Positions 38,036 to 52,700 of a stretch of DNA of 64,000 nt are shown in pieces. How positions within the stretch are numbered: the first letter of the stretch is position 1; every line of letters begins with the position of its first letter. A program made the position numbers and the translations under genes. Below the pieces are notes generated by a model. That model was given only the letters and a program-made list of their open reading frames with translations, searched no databases and had not been told where the DNA came from. This stretch comes from Nymphaea colorata (lineage: Eukaryota; Streptophyta; Magnoliopsida; Nymphaeales; Nymphaeaceae). Location of the stretch: NCBI RefSeq assembly GCF_008831285.2, contig NC_045144.1, forward strand, positions 17,499,716-17,563,715. The letters run 5' to 3'.

Positions 38036-39180
38036 GGGAAAAAATTCCGCAACTGCTCTTGCTCTTCAACATCAATTACAGAGCACCACTCAATTTTATA
38101 TGCCTTTTTCAATCACGGGTTGCTTTCATTATCTATTCTCTATACGAGATTAAAGGCCATCATTAGGACATGGTAGAGCGAGCGAGAGAGAGAGGTTGGG
38201 ACTCCGTATAAGGACGGGATCATTTATTTTGGCTATCATTTATTTTTACGAGTAGTTGGATGTCCATTGGATTGGATTGAGTTTGGTTGAAGAGTAATCC
38301 AGGGAGGGGTGGTGGTAGTATACCACTTTCTTTATTCGAATTTTGGAGGGATCATTGTTAGGAGTCACTGTCACATTTTAATGCGTTTTATTTTTAAATC
38401 GTAAAAAGTCTCGAAACATGCTTTGTGAACCCATGAGACAGGCATAGGAATAGGAAGGAGCCAAAGCTTATTTTAGGAGCTGTGGAATGAACCACTCACC
38501 CTTATAAAAAAGAAAAGTTTGGTCTAAGAGCCAGCTCTCTCGACTCTATATAAGACTGTTCCTACTCGCCGTGAACTAAGTAGAGTAAGGAACCTACTTC
38601 TCATATATGTTTTCCTAAAACAACAACAGTGCAGGTGAGTTGAGCCCCACCACTTTGATGCCTCTACATACACCGGAGTGAGTTGCATGCATCATTAGGT
38701 GCGAACAACCTATATGTGCCAAAAGAAAAGGAATGACATTTTGATAATTATTTTAAAAAAGAAATGTCATTTTCAATCTTTTTATTATTTTTCGATTTTT
38801 TTTATCCTCAGAGAAATTTTCTTTCTTCATTAACTAAAAAAATTATTGCACCACTATGACGTACATAACCAGCGACTGTGTTGTGATTGGACTCTAATAG
38901 TATATTCCCCTATATTTTTCTTTAGGATACCAGGTGCCCAATAGACTACCCAAGAGACACTACTAGAAGAGAAGAGACGTGAATGTGCTCCACAGTGGAG
39001 TACTAATTGACCTGGGTGGTGAAACATCTACTGCACCAATATAAATGAAAACATAAGCGTGTCTAGATCTGGACATCAATGGATCGGATAGTATCTGACC
39101 GAATTGTTGAAAAAGAGTCCGACAAGTAAAAGATTTAACATATGATTGTTAACATATACCTTATCCATTCATTTTAAAAG

Positions 39181-39220
<40 letters not shown>

Positions 39221-42200
39221 TCGTTTGGATTCTGTTGTTTATTTAAAGTTTAGTCTGATTCATATATGAATGTGAAAAGACAGGTTGGATTGAGATTCGT
39301 CGGGTTCACATATAATACAAACTTTTCTTTCATTTTTATTTGAATCCAAATTCAAACACGAATACATTTAATTCGAATGCGATCAGTTGTACATCCATTG
39401 GAACCATTGATGGTACACACTTTTCCATGGGGAGAAAAACGCCTTCCAAAGGATTGAGTATCATGTAATCACTCAAGAACTCGACCCAAGTGCATTCGAA
39501 ATTGCTATGTTCTTAAAAGATTTCACTGGCAATGTTGAGGCCCAGGGCTCATGTTCAGGCAGGCTGGATACTCATTACTCACCCACTAAAACAAGAAATG
39601 TGTGTTTTTTTTTAGAATTTTAACTTTGTCACTACTTATTTTTGTCATTGTTGGGAGACTCCTCCTTTTACTCATTGAGGGTATTATAATCATTATATGC
39701 TCTGTGCACAATTTTCTTTTTACTACTTCAGCTTTTGAAGGGTTTTTTTGTTTAAATTATTTTTAATTAATATTTTTAAATGTTTGCTCTGCTATATATA
39801 AAGTGTCACTTCAAATATGAAAAATCTGTGAAAAGCGCCGCTGGCTTAATGTTTATAGAGCTAGTGGGTAACTAGCCTGTGAGCGCTTTGCATGAGCGAC
39901 TAGTTACCCGTGGCCAATGTCCCTCCACTTGTTGGCTCAATTCCTGGTTCCACCCAGACATTGACAGCCACTGGATTCATAAAGAACAAGAACATGACGT
40001 CCTTGCCTTAAAAATGATTCGATTTCAGCTGACTATTGCTCGGAGACAAAGATGTGCCCGAAAATTCATGTAGTACCAAAATTGATTCGCTCAACCACTT
40101 GATGTTCAGATTCCGATTTCATGCATCTCTTATTTGCATTCTTTGAACATATATATCTTATCTCTTCATTTATGAAAATCTATCAGCACAAAATAAAACT
40201 ATTATTTGTCTGGAACACATACATGCCTTTTACATTCAACTTATGGGGTGAAGATAATTCTTTAATTAGTTGGTTTTCCACCTTGAAGACAAAGTAAGGA
40301 GATTCATCTTATTCTATTGATTCTGAGTCACAATGTTCAATAATCGAACTCAAAGCCAATAACAGGAACATTGAAGTTAGTGAAAGGTTCTTTTATTTTT
40401 TTTCCCTTTGTTCTTCGACCCTTCGTCCCATTCCAGGTGGAAGGCTAGCATTTCGCTCATGCCCAACAGCGTCGTTTAGGAACTTTAGTTATTAAAGAAG
40501 ATGGCGAGGAACCTCCTTAGAGGCTCATGCAGCCATCATAGCGCTTCCTTTCATTTTAATCATGCAGTGGAAATCCGTGTCATTATGAAATCATTTGCAT
40601 GCATCCAATGATTAAGATGCATATAATTTACTTAAAACTTTCGACGCACTGCGTGATCTAAGATGATATATTCTTGTTCCTACAGTTATAATTTATAATG
40701 CCCTCTCTCTCTCTCGTTTTGGATTCGGACTCTAGCCCCATTTTTTAAAACTGAATTTCGGATCCAACTAGCATAAAATCCAACATTTATATGCAATTGG
40801 GATAGATTCATGCCCGATCTTAAGGACAGTTAATTCATGCTTGAATTTGCTTAGGAACCTCTAAACCAAATTCAAACCCAATTACAAGTTTCTTCATCTG
40901 CAGATCTATCTGAACAGGTTGAATAAAGATTGAAGTTAAAGCCTTCAAGTTGAAGGAGATCAAGAGTTCAACAAGCAGACATTTACCTAACCTAGCTGAA
41001 CCTCACGGAAGAGGAAAACTTATTCTACGTTACGACATATGAGGACAGTACAACAATTATGTTTCGAGTGGCCTTTTTTTTTACTTCCATAACTTGTCAG
41101 CTAGTAAAGATGCAAATCTTCAGAAAAAATCAAAAGAAAGATGCAGTGCTTCCTTAGTTTATTTAAATAAAGTTAGGCGAACGTGCACGAACAGTTATCA
41201 ACATGATGTGGCTCATGCTGGACGGAAAAACTTGAAGATAACTATTGGTATACCATGCAATATCTAATACCAGAGTCTCTACACAACTTTTATGTAGAAA
41301 ACATCTTTTTTTTTAAGTTGAAAATCATTATAGGGCAGGACCATGCTATTGATTGTAGTTGATGAATAATTAAGAACTATCTCTTTCTTTTAGGCCACAC
41401 TTGCAAAGCGTATGCCGATCATGTTTGAAGTGATGTTCTTGTGCTCATAATAGCTTTACCATGTGCGCCCATTTTGAGCCAAGCCAATGATAAGTCACAC
41501 ATATACGCCCTTTCTTCTCGCATCTTTACTTTTTCGAGGTTATACTAACAAATCAATGGGCCATGCATGGTTTCATTTGGAATGCCAACCCTAGTGTCAA
41601 GTAAAACTCATTGATGTCCGTGTCTGTGTGTTTGAGAAGAGAGAGAATCTTATCTTTGAGGGGTGTAACATAGTTGGTCGGATTGACGGATCAGTGAAAA
41701 TCCAGTTGTTAATTTGACTACTGTAGAGTGCTACTCCTCTAGATTGCGAATGGTGGATACGTGACAACATTTTAATTGACAGGTAACTTGCCTTCCACTT
41801 AGGTCCCAAAGTAACCCTACACTTTGTGAGCAAGGGAAAGAGAGAGGGGCATTGGCTTCTTCCGGCCATCTCCTCTATTTTTTTTTTTAAACTTAGTTAC
41901 AAATCTTAATCTCAACAAAAAGAGATTACTCAATAATCAGATTGAGTATACTTAATCCAGTCACAGAGCTAAGAATTTTTCTTGGGGACCACTATATATA
42001 TATGTATATATAATTTCCGAAAGTGAAGATTTTCTTAAAGTCTATATGGTAAATTTTAGTTTTTTTTTTAAAAAACTCAAGGGGGGCATGGCCACTGCCA
42101 GCCTCCATGGGCTCCATGCCTGACTTAATCCTTGCTCCACTAATAACAGTGGAGCAACATGCAGGTGGGTTTTATCAAGTACTATAGGGCCCATCAATTG

Positions 42201-43014
42201 CAGAGTGATTCATGGGAAAAAGAAAGTACTTGGCACTCTGTTTAATTATTAAATCATCTCTATTAAATTGCATGCTCTTCTAGATCTTCTCTCGTGAGCA
42301 TAAAAGCTGCCCAGATGACGGCCTGGGACCTGCCTTCTCCTTGCCTCTAGAGTCCAAGGCGACATCGGGGCCCAAAGTGGGTACAGTGCATCTTGAACTT
42401 GGTGTTGCATTGACCACTCATGAAGGCCCAAGAGCATAGCATCCATGAGAATCAGCTGACTATGTTGCCCTTGTTCTGTTAGCTTGACCAACTATTTTGT
42501 GCTCTTTGATGCATGTTCCCCTCGTTCAAAAGGAAATCAGACAAAGAAATTAGAAAACTATGAAGAAAGTAAGGAGAGAATCTGCTTTCAAAAGTAAAAA
42601 CCCGACCTGATCTCTTTTGGAAATCATCAGGGTCTTTAGAGTTCTTCATTAGACATAAGCCCTCAACAGCCAGGTTATAGACAAGAAGCAATGTTCAAGC
42701 ACCCAAAGTTTTGGCTTATGCATGCAAGAATTGATGTTCAATGCCAGCCAGGAAAACAGAATCATGCTAATATATGTGACGTATAAGGCCCTCAATTCCC
42801 ACCACACTAAGGAAAAGATTTATAAGAACATCTTAGAAATAAAGAGGCGATACAACACTGTTCTAACTCTGAAAGCTTCATAGCTGTTGATAAAATCATG
42901 CATAAGGTTAAGGATTCAAGAGCCCCAAGGGTTTGGGGAAGCTAATAATTAAGGCAGCATTTGGTAGGAGGCTAGCTGCTTGCTGCTGGTACGATTTCCA
43001 TAGGCGTCAACCCA

Positions 43015-43139
43015 ATGCATAAACCTAAGCAGGCATAGAACCTAAAGCAAGGGTATTAGCCTTGGGAGTTTTATGCCATGCATAAACCTAAGCAGGCATA
43101 GAACCTAAAGCAAGGGTATTAGCCTGGGAGTTTTATTCC
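43015..43139. repeat. 63-bp tandem duplication
   Basis: ATGCATAAACCTAAGCAGGC plus ATAGAACCTAAAGCAAGGGTATTAGCC and GGGAGTTTTAT repeated twice with only a few differences. Not coding. Confidence 0.93.
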
Positions 43140-44765
43140 ACTAGCTGCACGAGCTTCAAAGACTCTTGGCCATTTAGTGCACCTTCTTTAGTACCCAAAT
43201 AGAAAAAAGTTAAGAATTCATGTGATCAATCTCTATCCAGCCGAAGGAGACCTTTGAACCCATTGGTTTTGGCTCACCCAATGGGAGAACCAAGCACAAC
43301 ATACCATGTAGCGCCTTTAAAACAAGCAAATGGCCGTTGATCAGGCAATCCTAATGTCATTACTTCCTAATGCATCACCTACCTCATTAGGAGTTTGGAT
43401 TGAATGGTAGCATGCACGGCACTTGAGTTGAATGATGTACCATATGACCACCCAAGTCCTGATGTGGCTCCGATCCAAGGAGCAGGGAGAAGAAGCTGCA
43501 GCCTCTCATTCAGGCAGTGGGATTTCCTCCCACTCACCCGAAGATCTTCAAAAGCTAGTTAAGTGATAAGTTCAATATCAAAATGCTTGGGCAGTGGCAC
43601 AATTTAGATGAACTTGCCTAATCCTAACTCGCATGCCTATCAAGACAAAGAATACTTTGCTACATGCAATAGCTTAGGCCACAGTTCTAGTAATTAATTA
43701 AGAATTTAATTTGCCAATGTTGCTTCCATTTCCAATTCCACAATGTGGTAGAACTTTGTATGACTGGGAACATGGCCGGAAGACAAATTTAGGAAGCCAT
43801 CCAAAGCAAGGAATTAGGGTGAAGGACAGGTGATGCTCAGTGAATGTGGAAGCAGATAGAGGCCTCAGGGATTGTCCCACTAATGGCCAAGTCCTTTGCT
43901 CTTCCCAAGAATTTGACTCATGAGAAGAATCCGACCATAACAAGTGTAGCTGTTTCCTTTTTTGGATTTAGCAAATTCACGTTCGTAAGAGTCATTGGGA
44001 TTTGGATTGAAGATTGGCATGTCTCCCTTTTCCTCCTTACTTCCCGTGTAATTATTGGTGCTTTGTCTCATAATGTCTGTCACACTTGCTTCGGCTTCAT
44101 TCACTCAGTCAATGATTCCAGAACAGAGAGAGATCTAGAGAGAGAGACACGGCAGAAAAAAGTTGCATTTAATTAATTTCATTGAGTGTGAGTAAACATA
44201 CTACCATCGCATGTTCTTACAAGTTTAAAACCGTATCTCTTGAGCCTTGTGTCGAACTAATTTGGGGAATCAAAATATAATTATCATGAAACAATTTAGT
44301 TGATCAAACCTCTAATTAAGAGCCATAGTAGGGAGACAAGAATATACTTACGCCAGTTTTGTGAATTTTATTTTAGGAATGTGAGCTCAGAAACATGAGA
44401 ACTCTAGGGACAACCTATAATATTAATGAAAACTATTTTTTCTGAAGTCAGATTGATAGTTGTGCATTAACTCATTGATATATTATCCTTTAGTTCAATG
44501 TTGTAGAAACTCGTCTAGATATATAACAATAGATCATCAGCTGGAAACTTGTTTTGACATCTAATAATTGTCCAGGAGCTAGATTTCAGGTTGCCAATCA
44601 TGAAGTTGGCATTCGCTTGGCTAATGAAGAAATTAACTTACAAAGAATGAAAAATGGTTACAATCACATTCTCTCCCTCCCTCTCTCTCACATATCACAT
44701 GGCCCTTATGCTGAATACGTACCATCACAAATTCTAGTTAAAATCAAATCTGTAGACACCATAGA

Positions 44766-44790
44766 GTTGGGTGGCGTCGACCGTGGGAAC
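44766..44790 (+). mobile_element. Possible LTR-retrotransposon junction remnant
   Basis: TTGGGTGGCGTCGACCGTGG resembles the primer-site region after the 5' LTR of plant gypsy-type elements (TTGGCGCC...GTGGG). No LTR pair or gag/pol frame is visible, so it can only be a decayed fragment. Confidence 0.25.
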
Positions 44791-45920
44791 CTCATATCGT
44801 CGGTACGACAAGATGGTGTCTTAGGGAACTGCACCAAATTAACAATGAAAGAAACACATGAACCCTACCTCATCAACACCATATATATAATTTCCATTTT
44901 CCGTGGGTTGAGAGATCACGAGCACGACTACTCCACCACAAGTTCTTAATTCAAACCTTCTAATAAGCGAACATTAGTTTATATGATTATGAGCCAAAGG
45001 GTGCCTTTGTAAAAATAGTCCAAGTATGTGCACATGATCATAATCTATAGAAAAGATCCTAGCCATCCACCTAGCTTGAGATGAGATCTAGTAACTGAAC
45101 TGGGTAATTCTTTTCCCTTTTTATAGAATTACTTTGCATTAGTGGTTCTTGGTATTTACATGAAGTTTCTTGAAAAGTTGATAAAAAAACATTGGCAGTA
45201 CTCGAATTCGATTCCGAGAGCGTAATCCCTCTGCGCTTTTGCTTCCTACGTTATGAAGGCTGAATTTCTAGAATAATGACTGGTCTAACTAGCTGTCCGA
45301 CTAAACATCTACGTGGGTTGCTTTACTTTCAGCATTATAGAAAACTCAAAAGAAAATCAAGAGACCAATCGAAAAACAAAATTTTTTACATGTTCATATT
45401 TTCAAAAATGTTAATATGACTCCCTTTATAAACTTTTATGGAGAATGATCTTGACACCCCAGAGAATGATCTGGCTCCGTTACTGAACAGGTTACTGGGT
45501 GTTGAATCCATGATGGAAACCAAGCTATACTAATCAGTGATTATATATGGAAACAGTATGTTATTGTTCTAGAAGTGGTATGATTATGTCCAGCGTTTCA
45601 TTGTTGAGCACAAGAACAGCCATAATCACAGCATGTTTTCTAGGAGAACGTAATATTTGAATTCTGTATTCCAAGAACATATGTTTCAAGAACACGATAT
45701 TTCTCTTATCAAACACCTTCTCAGACAAGTGACCGTATCTCTCAACTCAAGTTTATAAAACAGAAAAAAGCTGTTGATCGTTTGGCAATTTTCTTTCGTA
45801 CGTATCTTTCTCAATTTACAGGCACGCTTTGGCATCTTCATTCTGAACAACGTAACGCTTGTCAAGAAAATAGCCACTTGTCATTAGAAAAGGTCCAAGA
45901 TACACAAAACACACACACAC

Positions 45921-45952
<32 letters not shown>

Positions 45953-48466
45953 CCCACCTACCCCAAATCTTATTTATCTACTTGTCCACCTCCCCAGTAC
46001 ACTACTCCATATTAGTTATGTGAACTTCTTTCGGCCTCTTACTTTTCACATGCAACTCACGTTCCTCCCTATCTCTCTCTCTCTCTCTCGCTCTTCAATC
46101 GTAGATCTCTACATCCATGCAGAAAAGTTAACACCTGTTCCCTAAGATACCTATTACTTAGGGTATTAATTGGCTAAACTGTACGCCAACATTGTCTGCT
46201 TTTGAAGCCGAATAGGTTTTCAAAAGATTCAAAGAATCACCTGCATTGAACTTAGCCAACCGGTTTATTTTTATGAACTGTTAAGAGAAAACGAAATTTT
46301 GCTAGAAACGATGAATGCACAGAAACGATGTGATGGTGAATGATGGCGAAAGATGATAGTTGTAGTACCAGCTAGACATGTATCTTACGGGCCATGTACA
46401 CGCGTTCCTTGTTTAACATAAACATTCTGACCTTTAATTAAGTGAAAACTTAAACTTTGGTTCAAAATTTACTGGGTTTAAGGGTAAGTCTAGTTTGACT
46501 TTTTGGCTTTTGTGAAATGCCCTCATATTAAGTCCCTCATAGTTACCTCCTCCAGCAGGTTTGATGGGGAGTCAATAGTCATTAATCTGTTACAGCAAAG
46601 TTTAACCTATGATGCAACAAATGAAGTGAGTAGGCCTGATCAGTATACTAAGAAACTATTTACCGTGATTTGGAACCATGATGAATATATGGAAAACATG
46701 TCTTAATTGTCAATAAAATGATATATATCTTGCTTGATCTGACATGAGTCGGCCTGTTCAAGCCAATCCGAACTGAGTCTAACAACATTGGCGAACACCA
46801 TTTGCAGCTTTTCAGAACATGTGTTTTATCTTAGTCCTGACTGTTTGTATTATATATTATACACATTAGCAAGTGACAAAAAGAAGAGAGACAAACTTAG
46901 GTATAGCTGCCCAGCTAGCTAGAATTAAGGCTAGAGAGAAAGGAGGAAGAACTCACGCAATAATGTGATAAAGAAGAACCTTTTCTTGGAATTCTTGATT
47001 CCTCCAAGATTCCCCATATTTCCCAAGCACAAGACAATGCAAGTTAAAGAAAAGAAAGATAAAAGAGAAAGACCTAATAAAAAAAAGTGGTCAAATCCTT
47101 TTGCCATTACCGCACTAACAATGGCAACTGCAGAAGCATGAACAGCAGTAGTGGAGCTCCACCTTCCCTACTTTAACACCTTTTATTAGTGTTTTTCCAT
47201 GGCTTCCCTTGCTGCATGCCATCTAGCTCCCTTGGTCAAAGCTCAAAATAAAATACTGGAAGTGAGGTGCGTGCAGTTGCTTTTGAAACTCTTTGGCGTT
47301 TCGAGGAGGAAAGTTTGTGCAGGATTTGGGAGCAGATTAGCACAGGTATGCTTTGTCGGGTGCGTGGTTCATACCATGGTTTGACTTTCTCAATTTTTTT
47401 CCATCCCCAGCTGTTTCTTCTCTTGGGTGACATTGTTAATTAAATTAATCTCTTCTAATTTGTGGGTAATTGGCAACTTCACATTTTCTACCTTATTGTG
47501 ATTCACAAATCCTTTAATAGTCACAATTGCTTTTCAAAGATATTCATTCTTTAATCCTTTAATTAACAATAACAGCTTGCCGCAGTTACGTTTCATTCTG
47601 TTTAACTCAATGGTTAAGTCAAATATTCTAAAACCATCCTAGATCAATTAGCTTTGATGACACAGTGCAGATAAAACTAATATTTTGATGGAAAAGGATA
47701 GGTAGCTTGGTTTTAATATTTATTTTGTTGATCTTTGTTTACCCAAAAAACAAGATATTGGTTTTAGTTTATCTTCCTTCATCTTGGCAGTGCTGCAACT
47801 TGCAAGTCACCCGGATCAATCTGGTTTGAGGAATTTTGCCAGTTTCTAGTGTGCCCAACTCCACTCCCGTCGGACCACTAGCGCAATTTCAATAGCGTAT
47901 CTAGCCGTAGTCGTAACTGTAGGAATTTTAATCTCAGGCCATGTGGGATTCTTTGTAACTTAACCGGTTCTAGCCGTAGTCACAGCTCCTAGGCACCTGG
48001 TTTGAAGATATCAAGGAAAATCTGAGATCTGTCTGTAACATCCTACGTGTTTCTAAATATGAGTAAACACTCATGCTTATCGGGGATCAGGAGATTGTGA
48101 ATTCAACAATTTGTTCAGTCCTGAAATGGAAGAATGTAATTGGATTGATTCAGGTCCATTATCTGCAATTAGCTTTAATCCGTTTTGACAATGAAGACTT
48201 ACATGATGCTTCATACACCACTCATGGGTCATGAGCTTAAAGGCCGTCAGTTATAGTGATAAAAATTATGCCAAAAAAAAAGAACTTCCCAAAATGTTAA
48301 AAAGGTTTAGTATTGCATCAATAATGCAATATTATGTTTGCTCCAAATATTGTAACATTACTCTCAAGTTACAACTGATCCAGTATGTATTATACATTGC
48401 CAATCAATTTTCTCATTTAGAAAAAGGTTATACATGTACATAATTGTGAATGAAGTTCAACTTTTA

Positions 48467-48689
48467 GGGCATATTTGGTTGCTGGAACTAGGGTTCTTGC
48501 ATGTCCTCTCATCAGGTGTACTTTCAATCCAAGATCAGGTGAAGTTGATCATCTTCATCGATGACCTTTTTCTTCTCAGTTTTAAGGTTACAAAGTAAAG
48601 AAAGAACTGGAATTTTCACCAAGTGTTTGATTCCCTTGTGCGTGGTAATAACCTTTACATTAAAGGCTACACAGGCAACCAAACAAGCC
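48467..48689. mobile_element. MITE-like element, family C
   Basis: The left end GGGCATATTTGGTTGCTGG is inverted at the right end (CAGGCAACCAAACAAGCC), leaving TIRs of about 17 bp. It is 223 nt long with no ORF. Confidence 0.65.
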
Positions 48690-49752
48690 ATCACAGAATT
48701 GGATCAGGGCCTCACTAAAGAATGAAAATCAACATAGCCTCAAATCCATAAGGTGGGGCTACAGTTTTGTTAGGTTTTCACTCTTTCACGTGTACAGTAT
48801 TGTTCATCCAACAAGACTGCATGTCAGTGGAGTTCACAGTCCGGCCTGCTGTTTATGGAGCCATTAAGGGACTACAGACCCCACTCTCTCTCTCTCTCAC
48901 ACAGACACACACACACATACACATGAAACCAAACAATTCCAGAAATGTAGAAAAACATAAGTTCTTGAGTCCAGTTTGAGATTGAAATTTTAGTTTAAAT
49001 GGGTTAACTTAAGGTTGAGAAGATCAACAGCCGTACTTAGACAGAGACCAGGCCACGTACAACCAGCAATCGAAGTGCCAACCTCCCCCTGGCCAGACTA
49101 ACTGGCCCAACAGATAGTGAGCACCGAGGAAAATGGGTTTTACAAAGAAGCCCTGGACTGCACAGCATAGCCTAGCAAAAAGTGCTCCCTGAAATGTGTC
49201 AAGCCAGCACGAGCAATATAATTCAGAAGCCTGTCCATTTCATTTGTCACTATCAATTTCAATACAGAACTACCACACAGCAATATAAGGCTGCATGTAA
49301 GAAGTGAATACACAAGTTCGACCATCAACTTCAGACTCTGTAATTTATAATTTGATCAATTATTTTAACTAAATCCTTGTCGAGATAGACCAACAGATGA
49401 ACAAATGGATGGATGGATCAGAAGGTTCAACTATTGGCTCATAACCCTCGGAAATATGAGAAATTTTGTTACATGGACTACGAAGATCAAGAATCCTCCT
49501 GCTCAAACGTGTATCTATAGAACCTTTTGGAGAAGGAAAAAATTTCTTAGAAGACTGCAGCAGCTGCACAACGCTTGGATTCTAGGCTGCCATGGTAACG
49601 CAGCCTTTTCCTCTTGTTAGATTTTGAACGTGCACTGGTAGCAGTAAGGTTCTCCATACTGCCACCGGCCTAATTGGCCAGCCAGAACTTGTATTTTCGA
49701 TAATTTTGTGAAAAAGTCAAGAGACAAAGTTGCAACATTAGACTTTTCATTC

Positions 49753-52700
49753 TTAACATAGTGCATTTACAGCCGCTGTTGAAGCACTGGATGTTGAGGG
49801 CTCCATGAAACAACTTGGAGAACGCACAGAAAGTTCCGTGACCTCAGAAGCCGCTGTGTGGGATGCTCGATCTATGGTCGCATTTGAAGGTTTCTTAGGA
49901 GTGATTTCCGACCGAGTAGAATGCAAGTTTCCCTCTTTAATGGTTGAAGCAACCAGAATATCCTCTGTCAGTTCTGCCAGTTGAGGTTGATAATCTTCCG
50001 CAAGAACTCTCAAGCACTTTTCCAGTGCTTCACGCATCCAAGGATAGCGGCAAAGTTCGAATGCATCCCTCACCATTACCTATTCAGGGAAAAAGAGAAG
50101 TGTCTTTTATAAGAAACAGTCGTTCTATGCCACCCAATAGAAAATATGAAATGTATGTGAACTGACTCCTACTACTCACCCATCGTCTTCCATGGGTAGT
50201 TTGTTCTGGCCAGGAATCTAGTTCTTCCGTAACCCTCATTGTGAACATATAACCTCTGCATATTCCTTCTAGGCTGCTGCTATTCTGCCTGCGTTTGCTC
50301 TGAAATTCCCATGTTCCTAGTTTTTTCTTCAGTAAATGGAGGAAAAACAAGAAAAATTCTCAGATTGAGATACAAGGTTTCATGCTGGTCGCACATATAT
50401 TCTAGTAATAGATTTCAATAAGCATCTATCGGGTGCCAGAAAACAATGACTTGAACACATATCACATGCATAAGCACTGCATTTGAAAAAATTTGGTAAC
50501 ATTGAGTAGTCTACAGTAGCCTGAGAAAAGCATCATTAAGTCCAGCACAAAAATTGCTGTTAAACCTGTAAATTGTCAATAGAAACACCATAGTGGATAA
50601 AAAACATAGGTGACATGGTGACTTTCTAGTTATGGACTACTGTACCTAGTCATGCCTAACATTTAGTTCTTTGGCAAGCAGATGACAATAAATTAAACGC
50701 TCTGCCTTTTTATGGTTTTCTGAATAATAGTAAAGGTATTAATAGCCCCTAATGAAAGAACTGGGGACCATATGTCCTATGTCATTCCTCTTTCCTTTCA
50801 TCCAAAGAAGTTTCATAATATCAAAAGTTAAAAGTACAGAATTCATATAAAAAATAGTTTTCTTCCTTGAAGAATATAAAAACTTGTGCCTCTCTAAGCA
50901 AGGAGGAGAGGGCCCTCCACATCTGAAGTGAAGTATACTCGAAAAGATTTTGAGGCATAAACCTTAAAAGTGACAGTTAAAGCCTCTCAAAACCATGGAA
51001 AGAAGAAACAACGAAAATGTCAGAGTATGAAAGAGATGTCAAGTCCTCAAGTTGACACAGACTACTGCTGTTGTTAGCTCTATCAGACAAGATTAAATAA
51101 GTAATGACACTTACATCAATATCGCCTTTTACTCCTGCCTCCTCTAGGGCCTCACGACATGCAGCTTCCTCTACAGACTCATCATCTTCCCACCCACCCT
51201 ACACAAAATCAAGCACAAGAAACATGCAATTGAGTCTATGAATCCATAGGATTCAGTTACGCAAAATATTGATATAGTTCAATTGCTCCATAAGTTGAAA
51301 TACACAGTTCACACCTTTGGAAACACGAGGTCGTCCCTGTCTGGTGTTGAAACCATGAGAACCTCTAGTGCATCTTCCAAGGTACAAATTTGTTCAACGT
51401 CGTTCTTTAGTTTATAGGGTATGCACCTGTTTGATATATGGAAGCGAAGATGCATAAGCTCCAAAAACATATGTCACAAAATCAGAGCACATGATCCACA
51501 TCATAGAATGGGCATTTCCGTATGTGTGAAACAAAAAATGAACAATTAGCAAAGTCAATAGAAAAAAAGACACACCTTTGAGAACAATAATCAAAATATA
51601 AAGTGTAAAAAGCACAAGCTGAAGAACAAACAGGAAAGGCAGAGGAATGTGGCTACTGGAAATGAAAATCTAAAACTTGGTACAAGCATTATATCGCCAT
51701 ACTTAGAATGTGGTCTTTAACTCATAGAACGCAAAATATAAATAAACCAGTCGACGGTTTCAAGTGTGCTGTCATGATGGGCACTATATAGCTATGTAGA
51801 AAAATGGTGAAGTACTTGTTACATCAGCCAATAAAGTGGCACAGCCACAATAAATGAAAGATGCCCATAGGCAGCTGCAGACAATTACATAGACAAAAGG
51901 ATGAACTTCCAGGCAAAATCAGAATAATGGCAGGAGTTCAAGCTCACAAAGAAGGGAGAACAAAATCTAAAAAGTCACCAGAATTTAGGTCCCACTTTAT
52001 GCATGACATTTGCAGAAAAAAACCCCAATTGGATACTCGCCACATAGGCAGGAAACAGTCTTACAAATGTGTTTTTTCCCTGCAAACGAAGAACTTATGC
52101 GTCCTTGCTGCAGTGAATATTATAAAACCTACTCCGACATTTCACAGAACCAGAATGATAGCTTTAATCTGATCCAGTATTGGCAGTCACGTATGAGTAT
52201 CAGTATGGTTCAAGACCCCACTTGTCCACTAACATGTGCTTCTAATGTAGTACTTTCTTAACAGTAAGAACTGTTACACGAGGGACCAGGAGAAGTCAGG
52301 CCAGAGATCTTTCATTAGTTTGAAGAGAACATGGTCCTCAAAAATTCAATTTAGAATTTTTTTTATGTGCCTCATAAAACATCTTTTATGTGTAAAAGTC
52401 CAGTAATTTGCAGAAGACGAAAATTGATTCCAATTATTTAAAGCTATTTATTGCTGGCTGTGCTACTGCATAACATTAAGAACCCTAGAATGTCGCCGGA
52501 TCTCCATGTGCATTCTCAAGACAATAACCAGAGTTTGACAAATCAAGGCAAGAGGTTCAGGGGCAAAACCAAGAAATTTTAAGTGCAAAAGGAGCACAAA
52601 CTTCTTGTAGGAAAAGGGGAAGCTATCAAATTTGGCTACGATATAGTGGACAGGTCATTCTGGACAAAGAAGGCATTTTCTTCGCTGGCCTTCACCAATA

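Larger units (their letters stand above)
38040..48466. other. Intergenic, about 10 kb without supported gene
   Basis: Low GC, no domain recognised in any frame. It holds an (AT)n run at 39184-39218, AT-rich repeat fragments (39060-39400, 41990-42110), a 63-bp tandem duplication (43015-43139), a possible LTR-retrotransposon remnant near 44766-44790 and several CT/GA runs (45921-45952, 46073-46090). The 131-codon plus frame at 44554-44949 spans the remnant and has no recognised domain. Confidence 0.45.

Noticed and set aside
44554-44949. 131-codon plus frame as a gene
   Set aside because: No recognised domain, no splice or promoter context, and it spans a possible LTR-junction remnant.
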